Of a DNA stretch of 64,000 bases, positions 53,232-62,846 are shown in pieces; position 1 is the first letter of the stretch; each line of letters starts with the position of its first letter. The stretch covers positions 1 through 64,000 of the forward strand of contig SVGS01000015.1 in the NCBI GenBank assembly GCA_015056205.1, read 5' to 3'. The DNA comes from Clostridiales bacterium. Lineage in GTDB: Bacteria; Bacillota; Clostridia; Christensenellales; Aristaeellaceae. Under the pieces are notes generated by a model, which was not told the DNA's origin, ran no database searches, and worked only from the letters and a program-made list of their open reading frames with translations. Made by a program: the position numbers and the translations under genes.

Positions 53232-54395
53232 ATGGAGATGAAAAACGCGGTGGAAAAATCGGAGCGGCTTCGGTGGCTGAACCAGTATGGATACGAGATG
53301 GATGCCTTTGACAAGTACCGGACGGCGATGCACAGCAGCAACCGGGGGGCGCTCCGGGTGCTGGGCTTCGGCGCCGTGGCGCTGAGCGTCTGTCTGCTTG
53401 CGTATAATCTGGCGGTTCGCGCCGGCACGCCGGGGTTCTTTTTCAGCGGCGTCCTGCTGGCGGCCGGCGTCCTGACGCTCTGGCAGTGCCACAGGCGGGA
53501 AGGCGGCCGCCTGCAGCTGCTGCTGACGGGCTATTTTCTCTATATCGCCTTTTATATGCTGGGGATTTACGGGTCGGTGAATCATAATAACGGCGCGTTC
53601 TGGGTCGGGGTGCAGATGGGCCTGTGCGGCTTTATGCTGGATTACGCCTGGCGCGTCTTCGGACTGCAGCTGGTCAGTTATTTTTCGCTGATTCTGGCCT
53701 GGGATGTTACCGGAAAAGGCCTGGACGGCCAGCGGATGCTGTTCGCCACCCTGTTTCTGCTTTGCGGCATGGTGGCCACGTGGGCGCAGGGGCGAAGCAG
53801 GATCGCCATGATCACCAGCCGGGAGCAGACCCGGCAGCGGGCGGAAACGGATCTGCTGACGGGGCTGACGATCCGGGCCGCCGCCCAGCAGGAAATTGAG
53901 CGCCACCTGAAGGAGTCGAAGGAAAGCGGCGTGCTGATGCTCCTGGATCTGGACCGGTTTAAAAGCGTGAATGACCAGCTGGGCCACCAGATGGGGGACA
54001 GGGTGCTGATCGAGGTCGCTTCCGATCTGAAGAAAATGTTTCGCAGCTCGGATGTCCTCAGCCGTCTGGGCGGGGATGAGTTTATTGTGTATATGAAGGG
54101 GGTTCCCGAGCGCAGCTGGGCGGAACAGCGGGCCGAGCAGGTGGTTCGCACGGTGCGCCGCTGGGTGGGCGAGGGAGAAACCCATGTTCAGATCAGCGCC
54201 AGCGTCGGCGTGGTCACGACGGAAATGGTGGAGCGCAGCTACAGCGAGCTCTACCGGGCGGCGGATATCGCCATGTACTTCTCCAAGGCGGATGGAGGCA
54301 ACAGCGCGGTCTTCTATTCAAAGAATCTGCTGGAACAGGCGCTGGGCCGTGCGACCACGCGGCAGAATGAGAATCGGGAGGACAGTTTGCGATGA
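53232..54395 (+). CDS. Membrane diguanylate cyclase (GGDEF)
   Basis: The protein has 387 aa. Five to six membrane helices fill residues about 40-200, and the GGDEF domain covers about 208-375. The active-site signature RLGGDEF is intact (near residue 280), and an RxxD inhibitory site (RSSD) lies five residues before it, so it should make c-di-GMP with product inhibition. The N-terminal membrane part resembles a 6TM sensor of unknown ligand. It begins 3 nt after tsaD and overlaps the gtrA-like gene by 4 nt. Confidence 0.92.
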   Translation: MEMKNAVEKSERLRWLNQYGYEMDAFDKYRTAMHSSNRGALRVLGFGAVALSVCLLAYNLAVRAGTPGFFFSGVLLAAGVLTLWQCHRREGGRLQLLLTGYFLYIAFYMLGIYGSVNHNNGAFWVGVQMGLCGFMLDYAWRVFGLQLVSYFSLILAWDVTGKGLDGQRMLFATLFLLCGMVATWAQGRSRIAMITSREQTRQRAETDLLTGLTIRAAAQQEIERHLKESKESGVLMLLDLDRFKSVNDQLGHQMGDRVLIEVASDLKKMFRSSDVLSRLGGDEFIVYMKGVPERSWAEQRAEQVVRTVRRWVGEGETHVQISASVGVVTTEMVERSYSELYRAADIAMYFSKADGGNSAVFYSKNLLEQALGRATTRQNENREDSLR

Positions 54396-54913
54396 ACCCT
54401 CAGGCTTCGGCGGATCAGAAAAAGGCCGCTTCGAAACGGAATCTCTGGCAGGCGCTTAAGTTTACGCTCTTCAGCATCTCCGCGGGGCTGATTCAGATCG
54501 GCTCCTATACGCTTTTCTATGAAGTGTTTCACTGGGCGCCCTGGCTGGCGTATCTGGTCAGCCTGATTCTCAGCGTGCTCTGGAATTTTACCTTCAACCG
54601 GACCTATACCTTCCGCAGCGACGCGGATGTGGGACGGAGCATGGCGCTGGTGGGGCTGTTTTATCTGATTTTCACGCCCCTGAGCACCTGGTGGACGGCG
54701 GCCCTGACGGGAGAAAATCCTTTTACGGGCGCCGGAGCGGATGCGGTTCCCCTGGTGAATAACTATGTGGTGCAGGGCGGTACCATGCTGATCAACTTTA
54801 TTACCGAATTCCTGTTCCAGAAGTATGTCGTCTACCGGGGAACGGAGGATACCAATGCCCGGGGCCAGGCGGCCCTGGAAAAGGAGAAAAACAGGGAACA
54901 GCGTCATGAATGA
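54392..54913 (+). CDS. GtrA-like membrane protein
   Basis: The 173-aa protein has four predicted helices (about 22-44, 48-70, 84-106, 120-142). The family segment [17 protein letters not shown] is near residue 58. GtrA-like proteins are thought to flip lipid-linked sugars for envelope glycosylation. A charged 30-residue tail follows. ATG 54392 overlaps the GGDEF stop codon (ATGA). The sugar partner is not in this window. Confidence 0.87.
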   Translation: MNPQASADQKKAASKRNLWQALKFTLFSISAGLIQIGSYTLFYEVFHWAPWLAYLVSLILSVLWNFTFNRTYTFRSDADVGRSMALVGLFYLIFTPLSTWWTAALTGENPFTGAGADAVPLVNNYVVQGGTMLINFITEFLFQKYVVYRGTEDTNARGQAALEKEKNREQRHE

Positions 54914-57767
54914 ATATATTGAAATTACCGGCGCCCGGGAACATAATCTGAAAAATGTTTCGCTGCGGATTCCCCGGAACCGCATGACCGTGATTACGGG
55001 GCTGAGCGGCAGCGGAAAAAGCTCGCTGGCCTTCGACACGATCTATGCCGAAGGCCAGCGCCGCTATGTGGAAAGCCTGTCCAGCTATGCCCGGCAGTTT
55101 CTCGGCCAGATGGATAAGCCGGATGTGGATGCCATCGAGGGGCTGAGCCCCGCGATTTCGATTGACCAGAAAACTACCGGACGCAATCCCCGCTCCACGG
55201 TCGGTACGGTGACGGAGATCCAGGATTATCTGCGCCTTCTGTGGGCCCGGGTCGGCGTCCCGCACTGCCCCAGCTGCGGCCGGGAGATCCGGAAGCAGAC
55301 CGTGGATGAAATTGTGGATATCATCTGCCGGAAGCCGGAAGGCACCCGGATGCAGATTCTCAGCCCGCTGGTCCGGGGCCGGAAAGGGGAGCACCGGGAT
55401 CTGCTGGACGGCGCCCGCAAAAGCGGCTATGTCCGGGCCCGGATTGACGGCGCCCTGTATGATCTGGAGGATACCCCCTCCCTGGACAAGAAAAAAAGGC
55501 ATACCATCGAGCTGGTCGTGGACCGGCTGATCCTCCGGGACAGCCGGGAGTTCCGCCAGCGGCTGACGGACGATCTCGAAACGGCCGCGTCGAAAGGCGC
55601 CGGCCTGGTGATTGCCCAGTGGATCGGCCGGGAGGAAGGGGAGCCGGACACGGAAACGCTCTTCAGCATGAATTACGCCTGCCCGGACTGCGGCATTTCC
55701 GTGGAGGAGCTGAGCCCGCGCATGTTTTCCTTCAACAGCCCCTACGGCGCCTGCCCGACCTGTTCCGGGCTGGGCACGCTGATGAAAATCAGCCGGGAAG
55801 CGCTTTTCCCGGATGAAAGCCTGTCCCTGCGGGAGGGCGCGCTGAACGCCATGGGGTTTAACGCGACGGACGAGGGGGGCATTGCCGCCCAGTACTTTGA
55901 TGCCATGGGCCGGAAGTACGGCTTTACGATGGATACCCCCGTCTCCCGTATTCCGGAGAAGGGCATGCAGGCGATTCTCTACGGCACGGGCCGGGATCAG
56001 ATCACGATTTTCTATGAGGGCGCCCACGGAACCTCGCAGTACGCGGCTTCCTTCGAAGGGGTGGTCCCGACGCTGGAGCGCCGCTACCGGGAAACCTCCT
56101 CGGAAGCCATGAAGCAGGCGTATGAGGAGTATATGGCGGAGGAAATCTGTCCGGACTGCCGGGGCCAGCGGCTGAAACCGGAAGCCCGGGCGGTGACGGT
56201 GGGAGGAAAAAGCCTGCCGGAAGTCAGCGCGATGAGCATTGTGGAAGCCCGGGCGTTTTTCCGCGGCCTGCGGCTGGAGGGGAGCGCCCGGATCATCGCG
56301 GACCAGATTCTGCGGGAGATTGATAACCGGCTGGGTTTCCTGGAGGATGTGGGCCTGGGGTATCTGACGCTGAGCCGCGGGGCGGCGACCCTGTCCGGCG
56401 GGGAAGCCCAGCGGATCCGCCTGGCGACCCAGATCGGCAGCGCACTGATGGGTGTGGTGTATATCCTGGATGAGCCGTCCATTGGCCTGCACCAGCGGGA
56501 TAACGCGAAGCTGATCGCGACCCTGCAGCGTATGCGGGATCTGGGCAATACGGTGCTCGTGGTGGAGCATGATGAGGAAACCATGCTCGCCGCGGACTGG
56601 ATTGTGGATGTGGGCCCCGGGGCGGGGCTGCACGGCGGCCGGATTGTGGCGGAGGGCACCGCGGATCAGATCATGGCCTGCCCGGACAGCCTGACCGGTC
56701 AGTATCTGAGCGGAAAAAAGCGGATTCCGGTGCCCGCCGTCCGGCGTTCGCCCTCGGGCTGGCTGACGCTCCGGGGAGCGGCGGAGCATAATCTGAAGCA
56801 GATTGATGTCCGGATCCCCCTGGGCGTTTTCGCCTGCGTGACCGGCGTCAGCGGCAGCGGCAAAAGCTCCCTGGTGAATGAAATTCTCTATAAATATCTG
56901 GCGAAGAAGCTGAACCGGGCGCATACCCATCCCGGCCGCTTTGAGCGGCTGGAGGGCGTGGAGCAGCTGGATAAGATTATCATGATCGACCAGAGCCCCA
57001 TCGGCCGTACGCCCCGCAGCAATCCCGCGACCTATACCGGCCTCTTTGACCTGATCCGGAAGCTTTTCGCCCTGAGTCCGGAGGCCAAGGCCCGGGGATA
57101 TAAGGAAAACCGCTTTTCCTTTAATGTGAAGGGCGGGCGCTGCGAGGCCTGCCAGGGGGACGGAGTGCAGAAAATTGAGATGCACTTCCTTCCGGATCTC
57201 TATGTTCCCTGCGATGTCTGCCGGGGCCGCCGGTATAACCGGGAGACCCTGGAGGTCACCTGGCACGGAAAGAATATCTATGAAGTGCTGGAGATGACGG
57301 TGGAGGAGGCGCTGGCCTTCTTTGAGAATCACACCCAGATTCTCCGGAAGCTGGAAACCCTTTATGATGTCGGCCTGGGCTATATGAAGCTGGGCCAGGC
57401 GTCCACCACCCTCTCCGGCGGGGAAGCCCAGCGGGTCAAGCTGGCTACGGAGCTGAGCCGCCGGGCGACCGGCCGGACCATTTATCTCCTGGATGAGCCG
57501 ACCACGGGCCTGCATATGGCGGATGTGGACCGGCTGATTCAGGTGCTGCAGCGCCTGGCGGATACCGGCAACACGGTTCTGGTCATCGAGCATAATCTGG
57601 ATGTGATCAAGGTGGCGGATTATCTGATCGATCTGGGGCCGGAGGGCGGAGACGGCGGCGGTACCGTCGTGGCGAAAGGCACGCCGGAGGAGGTGGCCGC
57701 GACGCCCGGATCCTTTACCGGGGAATACCTGCGAAAAGCGCTGAACCCGGAAGGCCGGGCGCGGTAA
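54906..57767 (+). CDS. uvrA: Excinuclease ABC subunit A
   Basis: The 953-aa damage-recognition ATPase of nucleotide excision repair. Two ABC modules are seen: Walker [13 protein letters not shown] (near 32) and [12 protein letters not shown] (near 646), with ABC signatures [13 protein letters not shown] and [13 protein letters not shown]. Zinc-finger cysteines are CPSCG and CPDCG/CPTCSG in the first half, CEACQGDG and CDVCRG in the second. ATG 54906 overlaps the gtrA-like gene by 8 nt and fits the family start ([17 protein letters not shown]). No uvrB or uvrC is adjacent. Confidence 0.98.
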   Translation: MNEYIEITGAREHNLKNVSLRIPRNRMTVITGLSGSGKSSLAFDTIYAEGQRRYVESLSSYARQFLGQMDKPDVDAIEGLSPAISIDQKTTGRNPRSTVGTVTEIQDYLRLLWARVGVPHCPSCGREIRKQTVDEIVDIICRKPEGTRMQILSPLVRGRKGEHRDLLDGARKSGYVRARIDGALYDLEDTPSLDKKKRHTIELVVDRLILRDSREFRQRLTDDLETAASKGAGLVIAQWIGREEGEPDTETLFSMNYACPDCGISVEELSPRMFSFNSPYGACPTCSGLGTLMKISREALFPDESLSLREGALNAMGFNATDEGGIAAQYFDAMGRKYGFTMDTPVSRIPEKGMQAILYGTGRDQITIFYEGAHGTSQYAASFEGVVPTLERRYRETSSEAMKQAYEEYMAEEICPDCRGQRLKPEARAVTVGGKSLPEVSAMSIVEARAFFRGLRLEGSARIIADQILREIDNRLGFLEDVGLGYLTLSRGAATLSGGEAQRIRLATQIGSALMGVVYILDEPSIGLHQRDNAKLIATLQRMRDLGNTVLVVEHDEETMLAADWIVDVGPGAGLHGGRIVAEGTADQIMACPDSLTGQYLSGKKRIPVPAVRRSPSGWLTLRGAAEHNLKQIDVRIPLGVFACVTGVSGSGKSSLVNEILYKYLAKKLNRAHTHPGRFERLEGVEQLDKIIMIDQSPIGRTPRSNPATYTGLFDLIRKLFALSPEAKARGYKENRFSFNVKGGRCEACQGDGVQKIEMHFLPDLYVPCDVCRGRRYNRETLEVTWHGKNIYEVLEMTVEEALAFFENHTQILRKLETLYDVGLGYMKLGQASTTLSGGEAQRVKLATELSRRATGRTIYLLDEPTTGLHMADVDRLIQVLQRLADTGNTVLVIEHNLDVIKVADYLIDLGPEGGDGGGTVVAKGTPEEVAATPGSFTGEYLRKALNPEGRAR

Positions 57768-57830
57768 TCCGCCTTTTCCGCCGCCAGGACAGCCGCGCCG
57801 TGGAAAAACAGAAAGAGAACAAGGGGTTCC

Positions 57831-57860
57831 TTGACGGAGGTTTTTTCTCCGGCGTATGAT
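57831..57860 (+). promoter_or_regulatory. Predicted promoter of the liv operon
   Basis: TTGACG (57831-57836), an 18-nt spacer and TATGAT (57855-57860). The GGAG-TTTTTT-CTCC element in the spacer is a small inverted repeat. The start is near 57867, about 55 nt before livK. Confidence 0.55.
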
Positions 57861-57920
57861 AAGAAACAAATCCGGCAGGCTTCGGCTTCCCGGGTGATGA
57901 AAAATAAGGAGGTTAAATCC

Positions 57921-59045
57921 ATGAAAAAGGTTTTGGCATTGGCTTTGGCGGTCTGCCTGGCGCTGACGGTGTGCTCTGCATTTGCGGAGGAAGTGACGCT
58001 GAAGATCGCGCATATTGGTCCGTTGACCGGCGGCGCCGCGCTGTATGGCGTGGCCACCAGCCGCGGCGCGCAGATCGCCGTTGAGGAGATTAACGCTGCC
58101 GGCGGCAAGTTCCGGATCGAACTGATTGATGAAGACGACCAGCATGTTCCGGAGATCTCCAAGAACGCCTATCAGGAAGCGAAGAACCAGGGCGCCCAGA
58201 TGATCGTCGGCACCACCACCTCCGATCCCTGCATCGCCGTAGGCGAAGACGCGTTCGTGGACCGCGTGTTCATGCTGACCCCTTCCGCGTCTTCCGTCAA
58301 GGTTACCGCGGGCAAGGACAATGTCTACCAGATGTGCTTCACCGATCCCGCCCAGGGTGAAACCGCGGCCAATTACATTGCCGACAAGGCCCTCGGCACC
58401 AAAATCGCCGTTATCACTAACGTGTCCGACCCCTACTCCACCGGAATCCGGGACGCTTTCCTGGACACGGCTGAAGCCCGCGGCCTCGAGATTGTGAGCG
58501 AGACTGAATTCAACGAAGGCGATGCCGATTTCACCGTGCAGGTCAATGATGCGAAGAACGCCGGCGCTGACCTGGTGTTCCTGCCCATCTATTACGGGCC
58601 TGCTTCCATGATCATCCAGACTGCGAAGAACATCGGTTTTGAGCCTGCCTTCTTCGGCGTGGACGGCATGGACGGCATCCTGGCCATCCCGGAATTCGAT
58701 GTTTCCCTGGCGGAAGGCGTCATGCTGCTGTGCCCCTTCGCCGCTTCTTCTCCCGACGAGCGGACCCAGAAGTTTGTTTCCGCCTACCAGGCGAAGTTCA
58801 ACGATACGCCCATCCAGTTCGCCGCCGACTCCTATGACTGCGTGTACGCGCTGGTGGCCGCCGCGGATGCTGCCGGCATTACCGACGGTATGAGCGCCGC
58901 GGAATGCTGCGATAAGCTGATCGCCGCCATGCAGCAGCTGGAATTCACCGGCCTGACCGGCACCAGCACCTGGGATGCGTCCGGCGCGGTTACCAAGCTG
59001 CCGAAGGTTTACAAAATCGAGAACGGCGCTTATGTGGAGCAGTAA
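57921..59045 (+). CDS. livK: Branched-chain amino acid-type ABC transporter substrate-binding protein
   Basis: The 374-aa protein has a signal peptide (residues about 1-22: MKKVLALALAVCLALTVCSA). The type I periplasmic-binding fold follows (LKIAHIGPLTGGAALYGVA, AVEEINAAGG, IVGTTTSDPC). A Cys at residue 18 is not in a clear lipobox, so anchoring is uncertain. The start at ATG 57921 has a perfect AAGGAGG 8 nt upstream. It heads a full livKHMGF set. The ligand is inferred from the family only: Leu/Ile/Val or another amide. Confidence 0.93.
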   Translation: MKKVLALALAVCLALTVCSAFAEEVTLKIAHIGPLTGGAALYGVATSRGAQIAVEEINAAGGKFRIELIDEDDQHVPEISKNAYQEAKNQGAQMIVGTTTSDPCIAVGEDAFVDRVFMLTPSASSVKVTAGKDNVYQMCFTDPAQGETAANYIADKALGTKIAVITNVSDPYSTGIRDAFLDTAEARGLEIVSETEFNEGDADFTVQVNDAKNAGADLVFLPIYYGPASMIIQTAKNIGFEPAFFGVDGMDGILAIPEFDVSLAEGVMLLCPFAASSPDERTQKFVSAYQAKFNDTPIQFAADSYDCVYALVAAADAAGITDGMSAAECCDKLIAAMQQLEFTGLTGTSTWDASGAVTKLPKVYKIENGAYVEQ

Positions 59046-59067
59046 CCGTCCTTCCGTATGTTTCCGT

Positions 59068-59097
59068 CCGGCCCTGAGCCTTCTCAGGGCCGGATTT
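59068..59097 (+). terminator. Intercistronic hairpin (attenuator) after livK
   Basis: CCGGCCCTGAG (59068-59078), loop CCTT and CTCAGGGCCGG (59083-59093) form a perfect 11-bp stem followed by ATTTG. The short U-tract suggests partial termination or 3'-end protection, which would give more binding protein than permease. Confidence 0.7.
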
Positions 59098-59149
59098 GAG
59101 TTGCTTCAGATGCCATGATACTCTGTCTCCCGAACAGGAGGAAACCCAA

Positions 59150-60037
59150 ATGGTTAATTTTCTGGTCAATCTGGTCAACGGCCTGAGCCTGGGCAGCGTG
59201 TACGCGATTATTGCCCTGGGCTATACCATGGTCTACGGGATTGCCAAGATGCTGAACTTTGCTCACGGCGACGTCATTATGGTCGGCGCCTATATGTCGT
59301 ATGTGGCGCTTCGCTCGCTCAGCCTGCCGCCGGTTGTCGCCATGCTGCTGGCCATGGTCGTCTGCACGCTGCTGGGCATCACGATCGAAAAGGCGGCCTA
59401 TAAACCGCTGCGCCAGGCAACTTCCCTGTCCGTGCTGATTACGGCCATCGGCGTCAGCTATTTCCTGCAGAACATGGCCCAGCTGATCTGGGGTGCTACG
59501 CCGGTCAACTTCCCGGCGGATTTTATCACCCTGCCCTCGATTGAACTGCTGGGAGGACAGCTGATAATCGAGGGGGCGACCCTGATCACGATCCTCGTCG
59601 GGGCGGCCGTCATGGTCGGACTGAACCTGTTCATCGGAAAGACAAAGATCGGCAAAGCCATGCGTGCGGTCTCTGAGGACCGCGGCGCGGCAGAGCTCAT
59701 GGGAATTAACGTCAACCGGACGATCTCCATCACCTTCGCCATCGGCTCCGCGCTGGCCGCCATTGCCGGTGTCCTGCTCTGGGCCAAGGTCTTCAAGCTG
59801 GAGCCCACCACCGGCGCGATTCCCGGCATCAAAGCCTTTACGGCGGCCGTCCTGGGAGGGATCGGCTCCATTCCCGGCGCCATGCTGGGCGGTATCCTGC
59901 TGGGAATTATTGAAATCTTCGGCCGCGCCTATGTTTCTACGGCGCTGAGCGACGCGATTGTCTTCTCCGTGCTGATCATTGTGCTGCTTGTACGCCCGAC
60001 CGGCCTGCTTGGCAAGCCGATCCAGGAGAAAGTGTGA
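59150..60037 (+). CDS. livH: Branched-chain amino acid ABC transporter permease LivH
   Basis: The 295-aa permease has about eight membrane helices. Family segments are GLSLGSVYAIIALGYTMVYG at the start, MLNFAHGDVIMVGAY, and AVSEDRGAAELMGINVN in the cytoplasmic loop that contacts the ATPase. CAGGAGG precedes ATG 59150. It forms the channel with LivM. Confidence 0.96.
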   Translation: MVNFLVNLVNGLSLGSVYAIIALGYTMVYGIAKMLNFAHGDVIMVGAYMSYVALRSLSLPPVVAMLLAMVVCTLLGITIEKAAYKPLRQATSLSVLITAIGVSYFLQNMAQLIWGATPVNFPADFITLPSIELLGGQLIIEGATLITILVGAAVMVGLNLFIGKTKIGKAMRAVSEDRGAAELMGINVNRTISITFAIGSALAAIAGVLLWAKVFKLEPTTGAIPGIKAFTAAVLGGIGSIPGAMLGGILLGIIEIFGRAYVSTALSDAIVFSVLIIVLLVRPTGLLGKPIQEKV

Positions 60038-60047
60038 GGTGGCCGGC

Positions 60048-61142
60048 ATGAAAACGAAAGCAAAAAAATGGTTCGGCCGCTACTGGATCTACTTCGTCGT
60101 GGTCGGCTTCTGGATTGTCTGTGAAGTGCTGATGCAGCAGAACGCGCTTTCGCCGGTCATCCGGAACCAGCTGATCCCGATCTGCTGCTGGGTCACGATG
60201 GCGGTCTCGCTGAATCTGGTGGTCGGAATCTCCGGCGAGCTGAGCCTCGGGCATGCCGGCTTCATGAGCCTCGGAGCCTTTACCGGCCTGATTGCGGCCG
60301 GCTGGCTGCAGCATGCCGCGCAGATGGAGAGCCCGCTGGCCCGGTTGGTGCTGGCGATGCTTGCCGGCGGCCTGATCGCGGGTATTTTCGGTTTCCTGAT
60401 CGGTATTCCTGTCCTGCGCCTGCGGGGCGATTATCTGGCGATTGTCACGCTCGCCTTCGGCGAGATTATCAACAGCCTGATCATCAACCTCTATGTGAAT
60501 CTGGACCAGGGCACGCTGTATTTCAAATTCCTGAAAGGCCGCGGCCTGCCGGGCATTCCGCTGCTGGCCGGCGCCCAGGGGCCGGATAATATAACCAAGA
60601 TTGCGCTGATTCCGGCCGGATTTGTTCTGGTGATTCTGACCCTGATCGTTGCGAACAATCTGGTTCGCAGCCGGACCGGCCGCGCGATCATGGCGACCCG
60701 GGATAACCGGATCGCCGCCGAATCCGTCGGTATTAACGTGACAAAATATAAAATGACCGCCTTTGTTACGGCAGCCGTGCTGGCCGGCATGGCCGGCGCC
60801 ATGTACGGCCTGTTCATGAGCACCGCGACCAAACCCACGCTGTTCCGCTACACAAAGTCGATCGATATCCTGGTCTTCGTGGTCATGGGCGGCCTCGGCA
60901 GCCTGAGCGGTTCTGTGATTTCCGCCGCGCTGCTGACCATCCTGCCGGAGCAGCTTCGCTTCCTCAAGGATTACCGGATGCTGATCTATGCGGTCGTCCT
61001 GATCCTGATGATGCTGGTTTCCAATAACCCGCTCATCCGCGGCTGGATGAAAGGAATCCGGGAAAAGTTCTTCCGAAGGAACAAACAAACCCCGGCGGCG
61101 GAAGCCCGCCCGGATGACGGGAAGGGAGGCGGACGGTCATGA
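60048..61142 (+). CDS. livM: Branched-chain amino acid ABC transporter permease LivM
   Basis: The 364-aa permease has nine or so membrane helices. Conserved parts are GISGELSLGHAGFMSLGAF (near residue 60), LRGDYLAIVTLAFGEIINSL and the coupling segment ATRDNRIAAESVGINV. GAGGTGG precedes ATG 60048. The C-terminus has a basic stretch before it overlaps livG by 4 nt. Confidence 0.96.
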   Translation: MKTKAKKWFGRYWIYFVVVGFWIVCEVLMQQNALSPVIRNQLIPICCWVTMAVSLNLVVGISGELSLGHAGFMSLGAFTGLIAAGWLQHAAQMESPLARLVLAMLAGGLIAGIFGFLIGIPVLRLRGDYLAIVTLAFGEIINSLIINLYVNLDQGTLYFKFLKGRGLPGIPLLAGAQGPDNITKIALIPAGFVLVILTLIVANNLVRSRTGRAIMATRDNRIAAESVGINVTKYKMTAFVTAAVLAGMAGAMYGLFMSTATKPTLFRYTKSIDILVFVVMGGLGSLSGSVISAALLTILPEQLRFLKDYRMLIYAVVLILMMLVSNNPLIRGWMKGIREKFFRRNKQTPAAEARPDDGKGGGRS

Positions 61143-61999
61143 GTGAAATAAAGACGCGGCAGAATACACCCATGGTGCCCTATCCTTCCGGCGCGATCGT
61201 GCCGGAACGGGATCTGGGGACGATCCCCGTCCTGGAGTGCAGCCATCTGGGCATTGAGTTCGGCGGGCTCAAGGCGGTGGATGATTTCAGTGTGATCATG
61301 GGCAAAACGGAGATCGCCGGGCTCATCGGTCCCAACGGCGCGGGCAAGACGACCATTTTCAATCTGCTGACCCGGGTGTATCAGCCGACCCACGGCACCA
61401 TGATGCTGGAGGGCCGGGATATGGGCAATATGACCACGGTGGATGTCAACAAGGCGGGAATTGCCCGGACCTTCCAGAATATCCGTCTGTTTGACAATAT
61501 GTCCGTGGAGGAAAACGTGCGGATCGGTCTGCATAATCAGATCCGTTACGGGATGTTCAGCGGAATCCTGCGGCTGCCGCGCTACTGGAAGGCGGAAAAG
61601 GAGCAGCATGAAAAAGCCATGGAGCTGCTGGATATCTTCGATATGGCGGACCTGGCGGATCATCGTTCGGGCAGCCTTCCTTACGGCGCCCAGCGGCGGC
61701 TGGAGATCGTCCGGGCGCTGGCTACCCATCCGAAGCTGCTTCTGCTGGATGAGCCGGCGGCGGGCATGAATCCCCGGGAAACCGAGGAACTGATGGAAAA
61801 CATTATCCGGATCCGGGACCGCTTCCAGATCGCCGTGCTGCTGATTGAGCATGATATGAACCTGGTGATGGGCATCTGCGAGGATATCTGCGTCCTGAAC
61901 TTCGGCCGGATTATCGCGAAGGGAACGCCGGATCAGATCCAGCAGAATCCCGCGGTGATTGAGGCCTATCTGGGCAAGCGAAAGAAGGAGAATGCATGA
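61139..61999 (+). CDS. livG: Branched-chain amino acid ABC transporter ATP-binding protein LivG
   Basis: The 286-aa ATPase has Walker A GPNGAGKTT (near residue 63), the LivG-specific ARTFQNIRLFDNMSVEEN, the signature SLPYGAQRRLEIVRAL and Walker B LLLLDEPAAGMNP. A 30-residue N-terminal extension precedes the usual start. ATGA overlap with livM. Confidence 0.97.
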   Translation: MSEIKTRQNTPMVPYPSGAIVPERDLGTIPVLECSHLGIEFGGLKAVDDFSVIMGKTEIAGLIGPNGAGKTTIFNLLTRVYQPTHGTMMLEGRDMGNMTTVDVNKAGIARTFQNIRLFDNMSVEENVRIGLHNQIRYGMFSGILRLPRYWKAEKEQHEKAMELLDIFDMADLADHRSGSLPYGAQRRLEIVRALATHPKLLLLDEPAAGMNPRETEELMENIIRIRDRFQIAVLLIEHDMNLVMGICEDICVLNFGRIIAKGTPDQIQQNPAVIEAYLGKRKKENA

Positions 62000-62718
62000 G
62001 TGAGCAAAAGCTTCCGTTGCTGAAGGTGAAGGATCTCCATGTGTATTACGGCGCCATTCATGCGATCAAGGGAATTTCCCTGGAGGTCAGCGAAGGGGAG
62101 ATCGTTACCCTGATCGGCGCTAATGGTGCGGGTAAATCCACCACCCTGAATACCGTCGCCGGGCTGCTGAAGCCCCGGCAGGGAACGATTGCCTTCGCCG
62201 GAATGCCGGTGGAAGGAACGGCGGCTTCCCGGATGGTTTACAAGGGCTTAAGCCTCTGCCCGGAAGGCCGGCGGATTTTTCAGCAGATGACGGTGCGGGA
62301 CAATCTGCTGATGGGCGGTTATTCCCGCCCGAAGGAGGAGCTGGAGGATTCCGTGGATCATGTGTTTTCCTTCTTCCCCCGGCTGAAGGAGCGGGAAAGG
62401 CAGATCGCGGGCACCCTTTCCGGCGGCGAGCAGCAAATGCTGGCGATGGGCCGTGCCCTGATGAGCAAGCCGAAGCTGATGATGCTGGATGAGCCCAGCA
62501 TGGGCCTGGCGCCCATCCTGGTGGAACAGATTTTTGAAATCATCCGCAGCCTGAATCACTCCGGCACCACGATCCTCCTGGTGGAGCAGAACGCGCAGAT
62601 GGCGCTCTCGGTGGCGCACCGGGCTTACGTGATGGAAACGGGCCGGATCACCATGAGCGGGGCGGCGGCGGATCTCCTGCATGACGATAATGTCCGGAAA
62701 GCGTATCTGGGCAGCTGA
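61996..62718 (+). CDS. livF: Branched-chain amino acid ABC transporter ATP-binding protein LivF
   Basis: The 240-aa ATPase has Walker A GANGAGKST, LCPEGRRIFQQMTVRDNLLM, signature LSGGEQQMLAMGRALM and Walker B LMMLDEPSMGLAP, the usual LivF set. It overlaps livG by 4 nt and completes the transporter. The purA promoter lies just after its stop. Confidence 0.97.
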   Translation: MSEQKLPLLKVKDLHVYYGAIHAIKGISLEVSEGEIVTLIGANGAGKSTTLNTVAGLLKPRQGTIAFAGMPVEGTAASRMVYKGLSLCPEGRRIFQQMTVRDNLLMGGYSRPKEELEDSVDHVFSFFPRLKERERQIAGTLSGGEQQMLAMGRALMSKPKLMMLDEPSMGLAPILVEQIFEIIRSLNHSGTTILLVEQNAQMALSVAHRAYVMETGRITMSGAAADLLHDDNVRKAYLGS

Positions 62719-62725
62719 TGCCGCA

Positions 62726-62754
62726 TTGACAAAGAAGGCCGCCGGGGGTAAAAT
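62726..62754 (+). promoter_or_regulatory. Predicted promoter of purA
   Basis: A perfect TTGACA (62726-62731), 17 nt and TAAAAT (62749-62754). The start is near 62761, with a leader of about 85 nt. purA therefore has its own expression, apart from the liv genes. Confidence 0.75.
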
Positions 62755-62846
62755 CATCGGTAGGCTTAATTGATTCCCGGGTTCGGGGCTCAGGCAGGCG
62801 GATCGAAAAAAAGAAGAGGGGCTGGTCCCCGAGAGGTGGTTGAACA

